NCBI GenBank assembly: GCA_016713175.1
Contig: JADJPQ010000014.1
Location: forward strand, 1-64,000
Reading direction: 5' to 3'
Origin: Planctomycetota bacterium
Lineage (GTDB): Bacteria > Planctomycetota > UBA1135 > UBA2386
DNA: 64,000 nucleotides
Shown here: piece by piece, positions 21,234-29,796 of the stretch
Layout: each line of letters opens with the position of its first letter
Numbering within the stretch: the stretch's first letter is position 1
Program-made: the position numbers and the translations under genes
The notes under the pieces: generated by a model
Told to the model about the DNA's origin: nothing
Databases searched by the model: none
Seen by the model: only the letters and a program-made list of their open reading frames with translations

Positions 21234-22877
21234 CTACTTCCAGGTGCGCCGCTCGCCGAGTTCGTACGGCTTCTCGTCCTGCTGAGCTGTCGCAAAGCCG
21301 GTCCAGAACGCCAACCGCGCGATCTTCTGCATCTTGCCGCTGTCCAGCTTGTCGGCGTGGTCGGTGACCTGGTGGTAGTCCTCGTGTTCGCCGTTGCAGA
21401 AGAACACCACCGGGATGCCCAGCCGCGCGAAGTTGTAGTGATCCGAACGCGTGTAGTACTTGTCCCCGGAAGTGAACTTCATCCCCATCTGCTCCCCGAA
21501 GCCGGCGGCGACCTGCACCAGCGTCGAGAACTTCGGATGCGAGTTCGACGGCGTCACCGTCACCTCGTCGGCGCCGGACTCCGGCCCGCTGCGGCCGATC
21601 ATGTCGGTGTTGATGTTGGCGACGATCTTGTCGGCCGGCCAGGTCGGGTGATCGGAGTAGAACCGCGAGCCCCACAAGCCGAGTTCCTCGCCGGACACCG
21701 ACAGGAAGATCACCGTGCGCTTTGGCTTCTCCGGCAGCGCCGCGAACGCGCGCGCGATCTCGAGCAGACCCGACGTGCCCGACGCATTGTCATCGGCACC
21801 GTTGAACACTTCGCCATCCATGCGCTTGCCGACGTGATCCATGTGCGCCGAGAACACGATCGCCTCCTCGCCGAGCTTGCGGTCGCTGCCGCGCAGCACC
21901 GCAACGACGTTGGTGGCGTGCGCATCCGGATCGGACGTCACCTTGTAGGTGAGCGCCACCTCGACGTCGGCCTTGCCGGTCGGCTTCTCGCCTTCGTTCG
22001 CCATCCAGGCGCGCGCCGCCGCTCCGTCGATGCCGAGCTCGGCGAGCACCTTGCCCGCCAGCGCCGGGCCAAGCACCAGCGTCGGAATGCCGGCATCGCC
22101 GCCGAGCATCTGCCCCATCTGCGCCATCTGCGATTCACCCCCCGGAAACCGCGCCTCGAGCTGGTCCTTGCCCGGCGACAACGCCAGGTAGTTGAGCACG
22201 TCGCACAGGCCGAGCGGATCGTCGAGCAGCAGGAACACCGCGGCCTTGGCGCCCTTCTTCTGCAGGTTCTTCGCGGTCTTGCCGAGGTTGCCGAACGGCT
22301 GGAACGCCATGCCGAACTTCTCCTCGACGCCGAGCTGCCGATCGAGCGCGCCGCGCGGCCCCTTGATCAGCATCACCGGCAGCACCTGTTCGAGCGTTTC
22401 GTCGGCCTCCATGTCCTTCTGGATGCCGCGCGTGCGACCGAGGCCCAGGAATCGCGCCTTGCCCGCGAACGCCAGTTCTTCGGCGCTGGTGCCAAGCGCC
22501 GCGTAGCCTTCCTGGATCGCAACGGTGCCGATCGTCAGCTTCGTCGTCGGGTCGATCGCCGTCCGTGCGATCCGATAGCTCTGGAAGAACGACCGGGCGC
22601 CGCCATCCTGCTCGTCGCCGAGCGGCTCGAGGCCCAGTTGCTGGAAGTGTCTGGCGACATACTCGGCGGTCTCCTGCTGACCAGGCGAACCGGTCAGTCG
22701 ACCGGCGCGCGCATCATCGGCCAACCAGTCGGCGTGCGCCTGCAACCGTTCGGCGGTGATCTCGGCCATCGCCGGCGGCGCGCCTTCGGGCAGCTTGCCG
22801 GGCGGCGACACCTGCTGTGCTTGCAGCGCGGCCACGAAGATCGGGAAGAACAGGGAACCGGGCAACGGGAACTTCAT
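21234..22877 (-). CDS. Secreted M28-family zinc aminopeptidase
   Basis: The 547-residue protein has a signal peptide (about 1-20) and a C-terminal M28 peptidase domain. The two-zinc site is recognisable in order: SAHMDHVG, NGADDNASG, the catalytic Glu pair in VSGEELG, NINTDMIG and the last His in CNGEHEDYHQ. A PA-like insert lies between about residues 130 and 300. Such enzymes remove N-terminal residues from peptides in the periplasm. The upstream region holds copy 1 of a dispersed repeat, about 60 nt from the start. Confidence 0.92.
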   Translation of the reverse strand: MKFPLPGSLFFPIFVAALQAQQVSPPGKLPEGAPPAMAEITAERLQAHADWLADDARAGRLTGSPGQQETAEYVARHFQQLGLEPLGDEQDGGARSFFQSYRIARTAIDPTTKLTIGTVAIQEGYAALGTSAEELAFAGKARFLGLGRTRGIQKDMEADETLEQVLPVMLIKGPRGALDRQLGVEEKFGMAFQPFGNLGKTAKNLQKKGAKAAVFLLLDDPLGLCDVLNYLALSPGKDQLEARFPGGESQMAQMGQMLGGDAGIPTLVLGPALAGKVLAELGIDGAAARAWMANEGEKPTGKADVEVALTYKVTSDPDAHATNVVAVLRGSDRKLGEEAIVFSAHMDHVGKRMDGEVFNGADDNASGTSGLLEIARAFAALPEKPKRTVIFLSVSGEELGLWGSRFYSDHPTWPADKIVANINTDMIGRSGPESGADEVTVTPSNSHPKFSTLVQVAAGFGEQMGMKFTSGDKYYTRSDHYNFARLGIPVVFFCNGEHEDYHQVTDHADKLDSGKMQKIARLAFWTGFATAQQDEKPYELGERRTWK

Positions 22878-23872
22878 GCGGAGGTCTCGGAAGGAGCTGC
22901 GCTCGACGGCGGCTGCGGGCGATGACTTCGCCAGACGTTCTACGGATTCGACACCGGAACCGGATGGACCGTCTTGCCGGATCCGGCAGAATGCGCCGTC
23001 GGAGCCGTCGCCCGCTGTAGCCGCAACGCCGCGCCGGTTGTCGCCACGAAGTGGCGATCGCGCTCGGTGTGTAGGTGACGTTGCCGGCGGTGAGCGTCAT
23101 CGGCGACGCGATCTTTCGCGGTCGCCGGCACGGCGGCGAGGGTGAGGAACAGCCGTGCTGGAACGGCTGCCAGGCCGGCGCGACGGCAGCGGGCCGCCGC
23201 CACAGACGATCGTGTTCGCCACGGGGACGCGTCCTCGGCTTCGCCGCGCCTGGGTGCGCGTCAGCCCCGCAATCCAGCGGGCTCGCGCGCGGGGTCGTTC
23301 TCGTCTTATCCCGGGGATTGGGCGGTGGCGTGGAGGGGGGCGGGGGGCTTGTGGGGGGAACAGGCCCTCACCTGTCAAGGTTCTCCCTGGCGGGGCGCGC
23401 AGCGCGGGCTCGCTTGTTGGGGGGCACCCGGGGCGGCGCGCACGAGCCGTCCCAGTGGGTCCCACGGGACAGTTTCGGCACCGGAGGGCGCGGAGGCCAT
23501 CTGATCTGGGAACCGGTCCGCCGGGGGGGGGGGCTGAGCGAGCTTCAGCGGCGCTGGCACTGCCCTGGCCTCTGCCAGCTCGCCCGGGCCCGGCACCGGG
23601 CCTTCGCGAGGGATGGCCGCCAAGGGACGGGGGGTGGGGATGCTATGTGAGTGGCGGTCCCGGGCGAGGAGGCCCCCCCACCCGGGGACGCAGCCCATCC
23701 CGGGAAAACCACCCGGGCCCCCCCGGCACCCGCCCGGGGTCCGTTCTCGTCATCCGAGGCTGGGGCGCAGGCTGCCGGCAGCGGAATCCCACCGTCGTGA
23801 CTCCGCGGCTTGACGTGCACGCGAGCCTTGGGTATGCGTAGATGGGCTCGCAGGTCTCGATCGGAGGTATCC
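22878..23872. other. Gene-free G-rich interval of about 1 kb
   Basis: No convincing gene was found here. Bases 22940-23047 are copy 1 of a dispersed repeat. Bases 23050-23300 hold, on the minus strand, short protein-like phrases in different frames (a signal-peptide-like run, then MTLTAGNVTYTPSA), which may be a decayed gene. Bases 23290-23770 are rich in G and C homopolymers, including a run of 11 G at 23523-23533, and contain an imperfect direct repeat of about 20 bp (23291 and 23736). The composition is unlike the rest of the window. Confidence 0.7.
22940..23047 (-). repeat. Dispersed 108-bp repeat, copy 1
   Basis: About 89% identical (12 differences in 108 bp) to 35373-35480. Read on the minus strand, both copies run from a start-like codon (GTG here) to TAG and end in TAGAACGT. 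This copy contains the perfect palindrome TGCCGGATCCGGCA at 22975-22988. Confidence 0.85.
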
Positions 23873-26800
23873 ATGCTGCATCCGCGTTCGCAGGCCCTCG
23901 CCCTTGGTGTCATTCTTGCCGCCGCGCCGGCCCAGGTCGTCAATGAGGCGGCGCCAGCGGGAAACACGCAGGCGCTGACCATCAGCGGCCTGCCGGCCGC
24001 CGGTGAGGTGATCACGATCGACCTGCAGGCGCCGCCCGGATCGGCGGCGGTAATGTGGTTTGCGACGCGCACCGCGAGCCTGCTGGTACCCGAGGGCGTG
24101 GTGTTGCTCGACCCGGTGTCGGGATTTGGCTCGTGCTCGTTCGTCGTGCCGCCCTCGGGCGCGGTCCAGGCGACGTGCCCGGTGGCGCCGTTCCTGGAAC
24201 ATGGCGCGGCATTCGCGACCCAGGGTGCCTGGAACGACGGCGGCGCCGTGCGGCTCACCAACCGCTGTCGCATGTTCATCCTCGGGTCGGTCGGCCAGCG
24301 GCCGAACGTGCTCGATTTGGACCCGCTGCCGCTCGCCACGTCGTTGCCGAACGTACAGGTCTCCGGCCGCGCCACGGCCGTGGGCAGTTCGATCCGCATC
24401 GAAGGGGGGCTTGCCCCGGTCACCGGCATCGCCAGCGGCGCCAACGGCGAGTTCTCGATCGCGGTGGGTCTGGTCGCCAACCGGCGGAATCGCCTGCTGT
24501 TGACCGAGACCACGCCCGGCAACGTGGTGCGGCCGGCGGTCGGTGTCGACATCGTGCAGGATGCGACCCCGCCCGAACTGCACGTCGACTTCCCCGCCGA
24601 CGGCGCGGAGTTGACCGAGCCCACGGTCACGGTCGCGGGGCGCGTGGCGGACCAACTGAGTGGGTTCATGGGGCTGACGGTGCGGGTGAATGGTCAGCTC
24701 GCCACGGTCAACATCGGCATCGGCACCAACGGCACCTACGAGTACCGCGATCTGGCGTTGCCGGCGGTCGGCGTGCCGATGCCGATCACCGTGACCGCCA
24801 CGGACGAAGTGGGCAACGTGGCGACCCGGCAGATCACGGTCACGCGGATCCCGGTCGTCGGTCCGCGCATGGAGGCGGTTTCCGGCGGCAACCAGACCGC
24901 CGTGGTCGACGAGTTCCTGGTCCAACCGGTCGTCGTGCGCGTGCTGCAGGGGAACGGCACGCCGTTCGCCGACAAGCTGGTCAGGTTCCGCGTCACGCGC
25001 AGCAACGGCCGCTTGGCGACGAATCGCGGCGCCGAGGGCGCGGCTGAATTGCAGGCGCGGACCGACGTCGCCGGGCGCGTCCAGGCGTACTGGCGGCTGG
25101 GCAGCGACGCCGGATGCGGCAACAACCGCGTCGAGGTGACGAGCGTCGACATCGCCGGCGTGGTGGGGTTCTGCGCTTCGGCGATGCCGGGGATCGCCGA
25201 CCAGGTGAACGTCAGCAGCGGCAACAGCCAGCGGGCCGCGGTCGCTGCGCCACTGCCGCTGCCGTTGCGCGCCTGGGTCAGTGACTCGTGCAATGGCGTC
25301 GGCGGCGTCGCCGTGACGTTCCAGGTCATCCTCGGGGACGGTTCGTTGCTGCGCGAGGGAGTGCCACCGACGCGGGTGCTCACGGTCACCACCGGGCCGA
25401 CGGGTCACGCGGAGGTTGGCTTCGCGCTGGGACCGGCGGCGGGCAACAACATCGTCAAGGCGACGATTCCGGGGCAGATCGAGGCCGCGGTGTTCCAGGC
25501 GACCGGCGTGCCGGTGCAGGGCGGGGCGCTCGGCTCGTTCGTCGGCGTGGTGCTCGACAATGCCGACCGCCCGATCGGCGGCGCCACCTGCCAACTGCGG
25601 GCCGGCACCACGCTGCTTCCGGCCGTGACGAGCAACGACAATGGCGAGTTCACGATTCCGGCAGTGCCGTTCGGTGCCGGGCACTTGCATGTGGATGGCC
25701 TGACGGCGAACCGCGTCGGCGGACCCAACGGTACGCCGGTTCCGCCGGGCAGCTTCCCGGCGCTCGCCTATGAGGTGGTGCTGCTCGAAGGCGCGGTGAA
25801 CGCGCTGCCGGGGCCGGTGATCCTGCCGCCGCTGAATCCGGCCAATGCCCGCATCTACGACGGCGTCAACGACGTGGAGCTGAGTGTCGAGGGCATCGCC
25901 GAGCTGCGGATGTTCGTGCGCGCGGGATCGATGCGCCTTGCCACCGGCCAGCCGGCGCCACCCGGAACGATCATCGCCCTCAACCAGGTGCATGCCGACA
26001 AGGTGCCGATGCCGATGCCGGACGGCGCCGCGCCGCCCTTCGCGTGGACGCTGCAGCCGGCGGGGTCGACCTTCGACCCGCCGATCCGGATCGAGTACCC
26101 GAACATGTCGGGCCTGCCGGCGGGGTCGATCGCCTACTTCCTGTCGTTCAACCACGCGACGGAGCAGTTCGAGATCGTGTCGAGCGCGCACGTGAACGCT
26201 GATGGCAGCACGATCGTCAGCGACGCGGGCGGCGGGCTGCGTACGGCGGGTTGGGGGTGCAATTGTCCGCCGTATTCGGTGGCGACGAACTGCGAAGTGT
26301 GTGTGAGGACGTGCCAAAGCGCCGGATCGCTGTCGGGCGGCAGTGTCACTGTCTCCAACAGCAATCCAGCATTGGGGACCGACGTGACGTTCTCGGCAAG
26401 CGGCGTCACCGACTCCGGCGGAGTGGTGTCCATCGAATGCCCGGATGGCAGCGGCAGCAGCGAACCAATCGCCCCTGGGACGATGCTGTACTCCTATGAG
26501 CTGCTACGACCCAACGCGCCAACTCTCCGCGGAGAGGGCGCGTCCGTGGCGGTGCGTGTGGATGTCTGCGGCGAATACGTCTGCCGGTTCACGGCGACGG
26601 TCCAGCGCGAGTGCGCTCCATCTCCGTACGTGATGCCTGAGCGTCGAGCTGCCCCACCCGGGGGAGCCGATCCTGGCGGACGAAATGCCGTGAACTTCTT
26701 CTACAGCGCCCCGGCCACGCCGACCGGTTGGGGACTCACGCGGTTGCGTGTGCCCACGGTGGACATCTCCGCGTATTGCGACGCGGCGGCCGGGGTATGG

Positions 26801-27307
26801 AGGTGCCGCGTGACCACCGCGGAGTCACCCTACGATCAAGGCTCACGCCTGCTGCCCGGCGTCGTGGAGGTGACGGCGGCATTGGTCGCTGCCACCAGCA
26901 GTTGCGTCACGTTGAACACTATGATCACGAGTTTGAACTCGGTGGCGAACCAGGGCCTGGACTCAGGCTACTACATGATCAGCGCCGTCGAGGCGCACGA
27001 GGACTACCATGTCACCGAGGCTCGTCGCGACGTCGCACCGCCGTACAACACGTTCCGAACGACGGTGGAAGCGCTGAGCGTGCCGCTCGCAGGGACGGCG
27101 AATCCGTTGGACGCCGCGACCGCGATTCGCGCGCTGGCGGCGTACCAGACGGCCCTCGCGACGTTCGAGGCCGACGCGCTCACGGCACTGCAGATGACGG
27201 CGAGTCACGTGAACCTCGCGGAGTTCATCCGGGTCGAACACGCGGTGGTCGATCCAATGATCTCTGGCACGATCCGTCCCCGGAAGACCGCGTTGAGTTG
27301 CCCATGA
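23873..27307 (+). CDS. Giant secreted Ig-like protein with C-terminal HExxH motif (toxin-like architecture)
   Basis: The 1144-residue protein has a signal peptide (cleavage near AAPAQ, about 20). Further on come bacterial Ig-like domains (about 235-330), an invasin-type Ig region (about 335-550), a carboxypeptidase-regulatory-like domain (about 560-640) and the segment ending in GWGCNCPPYS. The latter arrangement is familiar from the N-terminal parts of RHS and other polymorphic-toxin proteins. After a Cys-containing stretch the unique C-terminus holds HEDYH (1042-1046), which fits the HExxH zinc-protease motif. GGAGG lies 5 nt before the ATG. The stop overlaps a lipoprotein gene (ATGA). Protease or toxin function is inferred. 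Confidence 0.72.
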   Translation: MLHPRSQALALGVILAAAPAQVVNEAAPAGNTQALTISGLPAAGEVITIDLQAPPGSAAVMWFATRTASLLVPEGVVLLDPVSGFGSCSFVVPPSGAVQATCPVAPFLEHGAAFATQGAWNDGGAVRLTNRCRMFILGSVGQRPNVLDLDPLPLATSLPNVQVSGRATAVGSSIRIEGGLAPVTGIASGANGEFSIAVGLVANRRNRLLLTETTPGNVVRPAVGVDIVQDATPPELHVDFPADGAELTEPTVTVAGRVADQLSGFMGLTVRVNGQLATVNIGIGTNGTYEYRDLALPAVGVPMPITVTATDEVGNVATRQITVTRIPVVGPRMEAVSGGNQTAVVDEFLVQPVVVRVLQGNGTPFADKLVRFRVTRSNGRLATNRGAEGAAELQARTDVAGRVQAYWRLGSDAGCGNNRVEVTSVDIAGVVGFCASAMPGIADQVNVSSGNSQRAAVAAPLPLPLRAWVSDSCNGVGGVAVTFQVILGDGSLLREGVPPTRVLTVTTGPTGHAEVGFALGPAAGNNIVKATIPGQIEAAVFQATGVPVQGGALGSFVGVVLDNADRPIGGATCQLRAGTTLLPAVTSNDNGEFTIPAVPFGAGHLHVDGLTANRVGGPNGTPVPPGSFPALAYEVVLLEGAVNALPGPVILPPLNPANARIYDGVNDVELSVEGIAELRMFVRAGSMRLATGQPAPPGTIIALNQVHADKVPMPMPDGAAPPFAWTLQPAGSTFDPPIRIEYPNMSGLPAGSIAYFLSFNHATEQFEIVSSAHVNADGSTIVSDAGGGLRTAGWGCNCPPYSVATNCEVCVRTCQSAGSLSGGSVTVSNSNPALGTDVTFSASGVTDSGGVVSIECPDGSGSSEPIAPGTMLYSYELLRPNAPTLRGEGASVAVRVDVCGEYVCRFTATVQRECAPSPYVMPERRAAPPGGADPGGRNAVNFFYSAPATPTGWGLTRLRVPTVDISAYCDAAAGVWRCRVTTAESPYDQGSRLLPGVVEVTAALVAATSSCVTLNTMITSLNSVANQGLDSGYYMISAVEAHEDYHVTEARRDVAPPYNTFRTTVEALSVPLAGTANPLDAATAIRALAAYQTALATFEADALTALQMTASHVNLAEFIRVEHAVVDPMISGTIRPRKTALSCP

Positions 27308-27942
27308 ACACGCCGCTGATCCTGGCAGGCTTGCCGCCGTTGGCTGTCATGGCGCTTGCGGCCTGCGGACATCCGGAGGCCGGGCCCGGACCGGTCGGGC
27401 CAGCATCTGGTGCGTCGCCACAATCTGAGTCGCCGCCCAACTCCATGAGCCAGGAAAGCACAAACCCGTTGGCGGTGACCGAGGATCCGGCCCGATCGTT
27501 GGCGCTCGCGCTCTACCTGGAGCGAAACGGCGCTGGCGAAGCGGCCACGATCCGAGTGGTGATCAGGAATACCTCCGAGAGTGACGCCGCGGCGATCCGT
27601 TACCCCCAGCCGAATGGGTTAAACGTCCGGTTCCTGCAAGAGGATGGGCGGCCGATCGGTTCGGTGGCGCGGAGCGTCGACACCGGCGGCCGCCAGTTGC
27701 CCCGCGAGGTCACGCTCGGACCCCTCGGCTTGCTGGAGTGGCGAGCGCCTCTGGCCGAGCATTGGCCGAACGGAGTACCGATGCCGGCTTCGTTTCGCGT
27801 CATTGCGAGCGCCGGCTTCGGGTTCACGCGGGCGCTGTCGCCAACCGAGGCTACGGGCAGCGACCCGGACGGTTCGCGCTGCGAGACCGCAGTCTATTCT
27901 CTACAGGCAGTCGTCGCATCCCTGGACAAAGGACAAAGGTGA
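27304..27942 (+). CDS. Lipoprotein of unknown function
   Basis: The 212-residue product has a lipoprotein signal with lipobox LAAC and Cys21 as the lipidated residue. A Ser/Pro/Gly-rich linker (about 24-55) is followed by a beta-rich domain with TIRVVIRNTSESDAAA, which looks like an Ig-like or intracellular proteinase-inhibitor-type sandwich. It overlaps the giant HExxH protein by four bases and lies 4 bp before the next gene. Its place directly behind a toxin-like gene makes an inhibitor or partner role conceivable, but nothing in the sequence proves it. Confidence 0.72.
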   Translation: MNTPLILAGLPPLAVMALAACGHPEAGPGPVGPASGASPQSESPPNSMSQESTNPLAVTEDPARSLALALYLERNGAGEAATIRVVIRNTSESDAAAIRYPQPNGLNVRFLQEDGRPIGSVARSVDTGGRQLPREVTLGPLGLLEWRAPLAEHWPNGVPMPASFRVIASAGFGFTRALSPTEATGSDPDGSRCETAVYSLQAVVASLDKGQR

Positions 27943-27946
27943 CCTC

Positions 27947-29761
27947 ATGACGATTCCCAGGGCACTCGTGGCCGCGGTCGTGTCGGTCGGTTTCCTCGTG
28001 CATCAGGTGTCGGCCCAGCAGGCGCTGTTGGATGCGTCCTGGACCGTGACCGTCAACGGCCAGCAGGCCCAGGTCAACGGCAACGGCACCGTGCTCATCC
28101 CCAACGTCGCCGCCGCCGACCAGTTCGGTGTCGGCGGCCCCGGCACCAGCCCGGACTTCCTGAGCGACGACTTCCTGCAACTGCTCGGCACCCGCGTGCG
28201 CAACGGGGTCACCGAGTACGCGTTCAGCGAGCGGTTCCAGATCCGGCGCGGCGTGCCCTATCGCATCCGCGACCTCACGATCACCTCGACGCCGCCGCCG
28301 ACCGTGGTGTCCCTCGACCTGACCATCGCCAACCCGGTCCTGTCCGGGGCACTCGGTCAGACCACCCAGTTGACCACCATCGCGCTGGTCAACGGCGGCA
28401 CGTTCGTCGACGTGACGCCGCGTACGTCGTGGACCGTCTATCGCACCAGCAATCCAGGCGTCGCGCGCGTCGGGCCGGATGGGCTGGTCACCGGTACCGG
28501 GCCTGGCACGGCGTTCCTCACGGCCGTGAACGATGGGGTGTCCGCCGTGACGCGCGTCACGGTGTCGCCAGTGGACCCGCTCACGACGGTCGAGGGCGTC
28601 GTGCATCTCGAGGGCGGCGTGCCAGTCGCGGGCGCCTTGGTCCAGATCCCGCGGTTCGCACTGCAGGCCACGTCGGCGGCCGACGGCCGGTTCGAGATCC
28701 CCGGGGTGCCGGCGCAGCAGGGCACGTTCGTGGTGACCGCCCGCTACACGCCGCCGCAGGGTAATCCGCTGTTCGCCAGCTCGCGTGACCTGACGCCGGT
28801 GCCCGGCGGCCGTACCGACGCTGGGATCCTCGTCGTGACCGAGCCGGGCTGCCAGTTCGATGCCGACCTGGGCATTCCCCTGCCGCTTGGCGACGACCAG
28901 GTGTCCTTGCACACGTTCACCCGCTTCAGCTTCAGCTATTACGGCGTCGTGCAGCCCACGGTCTGGGTGTCGTCCAACGGCAACCTGCAGTTCGGCGGCA
29001 ATGGCGATGGCAGCTACAACCCGTCGATTCCCGGCGGCGTCGTCAACGGCGTCGCGCGCCTGTCGCCCGCGTTCTTCGACCTCAACCCTGCCCAAGGCGG
29101 TGGCGTCTACCTGCGCGAGGCGAACGATCGGCTCGTGGTCACCTGGTTCCAGATTCCCGAATACAACACCGGGGGCAGCAACACGATCCAGGCGGTGCTG
29201 CATGCCAACGGCAGGATCGACGTCGTCTACAACGGCGTGCAGCACCTCGGGACCACGTTCCGCCCGATCAACGTCGCGATCAGCGCCGGGGGGACGCCGA
29301 CGGTGCGGATGCTCGACTTCACCGCGACCGTGCCGTTTGCCGCGGCCGCGACCGAGGCGCCGTTCGAACGGTTCGGGCAGGTCCTGGGCAATCCGTTCGA
29401 CCTCGACCTCGGGTGCCTGTCGTTCCTGCCGAATGCCGGCAACGGCTACGACGTGAGCTTCCGCCGCATTCCGACGCTGCGGGACGGCGGCGCCCTCGGC
29501 GTCATCCGCGACGCGGCGGGTGCCGCGCTGGCGGAGACCCCGTTCGTCGTCACCTCGAGTTCCGACCCGGCGTTCAGGTTCTTCGGCAAGACGGACAAAG
29601 ACGGCTGCTTCCAGCTGGCGGGGCTGCCCCGGCCCGGCGTCGTCTGCGTGATGGCTGGAACCGCGGCATCGCCGTCGATCTGCACGCGGCTGCTGCGCAC
29701 GTCCTCGGACCGTCCGTGGATCGTGGTGGCCCCGCTCGTCACGGGGAAGGCGCACAAGTAG
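27947..29761 (+). CDS. Secreted multidomain protein with Big2-like, carboxypeptidase-regulatory and nidogen-like domains
   Basis: The 604-residue protein carries a signal peptide ending near VSAQQ (about 23). Domains in order are an N-terminal beta region, a Big2-like domain (about 120-205, with GPGTAFLTAVNDG), a carboxypeptidase-regulatory-like domain (about 210-290) and a nidogen-like beta domain (about 300-440, with YNPSIPGGVV and RLVVTWFQIPEY). A second regulatory-like repeat (about 505-580) closes the protein. These are structural and adhesive folds without catalytic residues. AAAGGTGA precedes the ATG. It is the third gene of the run that starts at 23873. Confidence 0.75.
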   Translation: MTIPRALVAAVVSVGFLVHQVSAQQALLDASWTVTVNGQQAQVNGNGTVLIPNVAAADQFGVGGPGTSPDFLSDDFLQLLGTRVRNGVTEYAFSERFQIRRGVPYRIRDLTITSTPPPTVVSLDLTIANPVLSGALGQTTQLTTIALVNGGTFVDVTPRTSWTVYRTSNPGVARVGPDGLVTGTGPGTAFLTAVNDGVSAVTRVTVSPVDPLTTVEGVVHLEGGVPVAGALVQIPRFALQATSAADGRFEIPGVPAQQGTFVVTARYTPPQGNPLFASSRDLTPVPGGRTDAGILVVTEPGCQFDADLGIPLPLGDDQVSLHTFTRFSFSYYGVVQPTVWVSSNGNLQFGGNGDGSYNPSIPGGVVNGVARLSPAFFDLNPAQGGGVYLREANDRLVVTWFQIPEYNTGGSNTIQAVLHANGRIDVVYNGVQHLGTTFRPINVAISAGGTPTVRMLDFTATVPFAAAATEAPFERFGQVLGNPFDLDLGCLSFLPNAGNGYDVSFRRIPTLRDGGALGVIRDAAGAALAETPFVVTSSSDPAFRFFGKTDKDGCFQLAGLPRPGVVCVMAGTAASPSICTRLLRTSSDRPWIVVAPLVTGKAHK

Positions 29762-29796
29762 CGATCTCCGGCGTCTGCAGTCGACCGACCAACACC

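Noticed and set aside
23075..23650. Plus-strand frame of about 190 codons in the G-rich island
   Set aside because: Glycine and arginine runs simply reflect the G homopolymers; no domain, signal peptide or ribosome-binding site.
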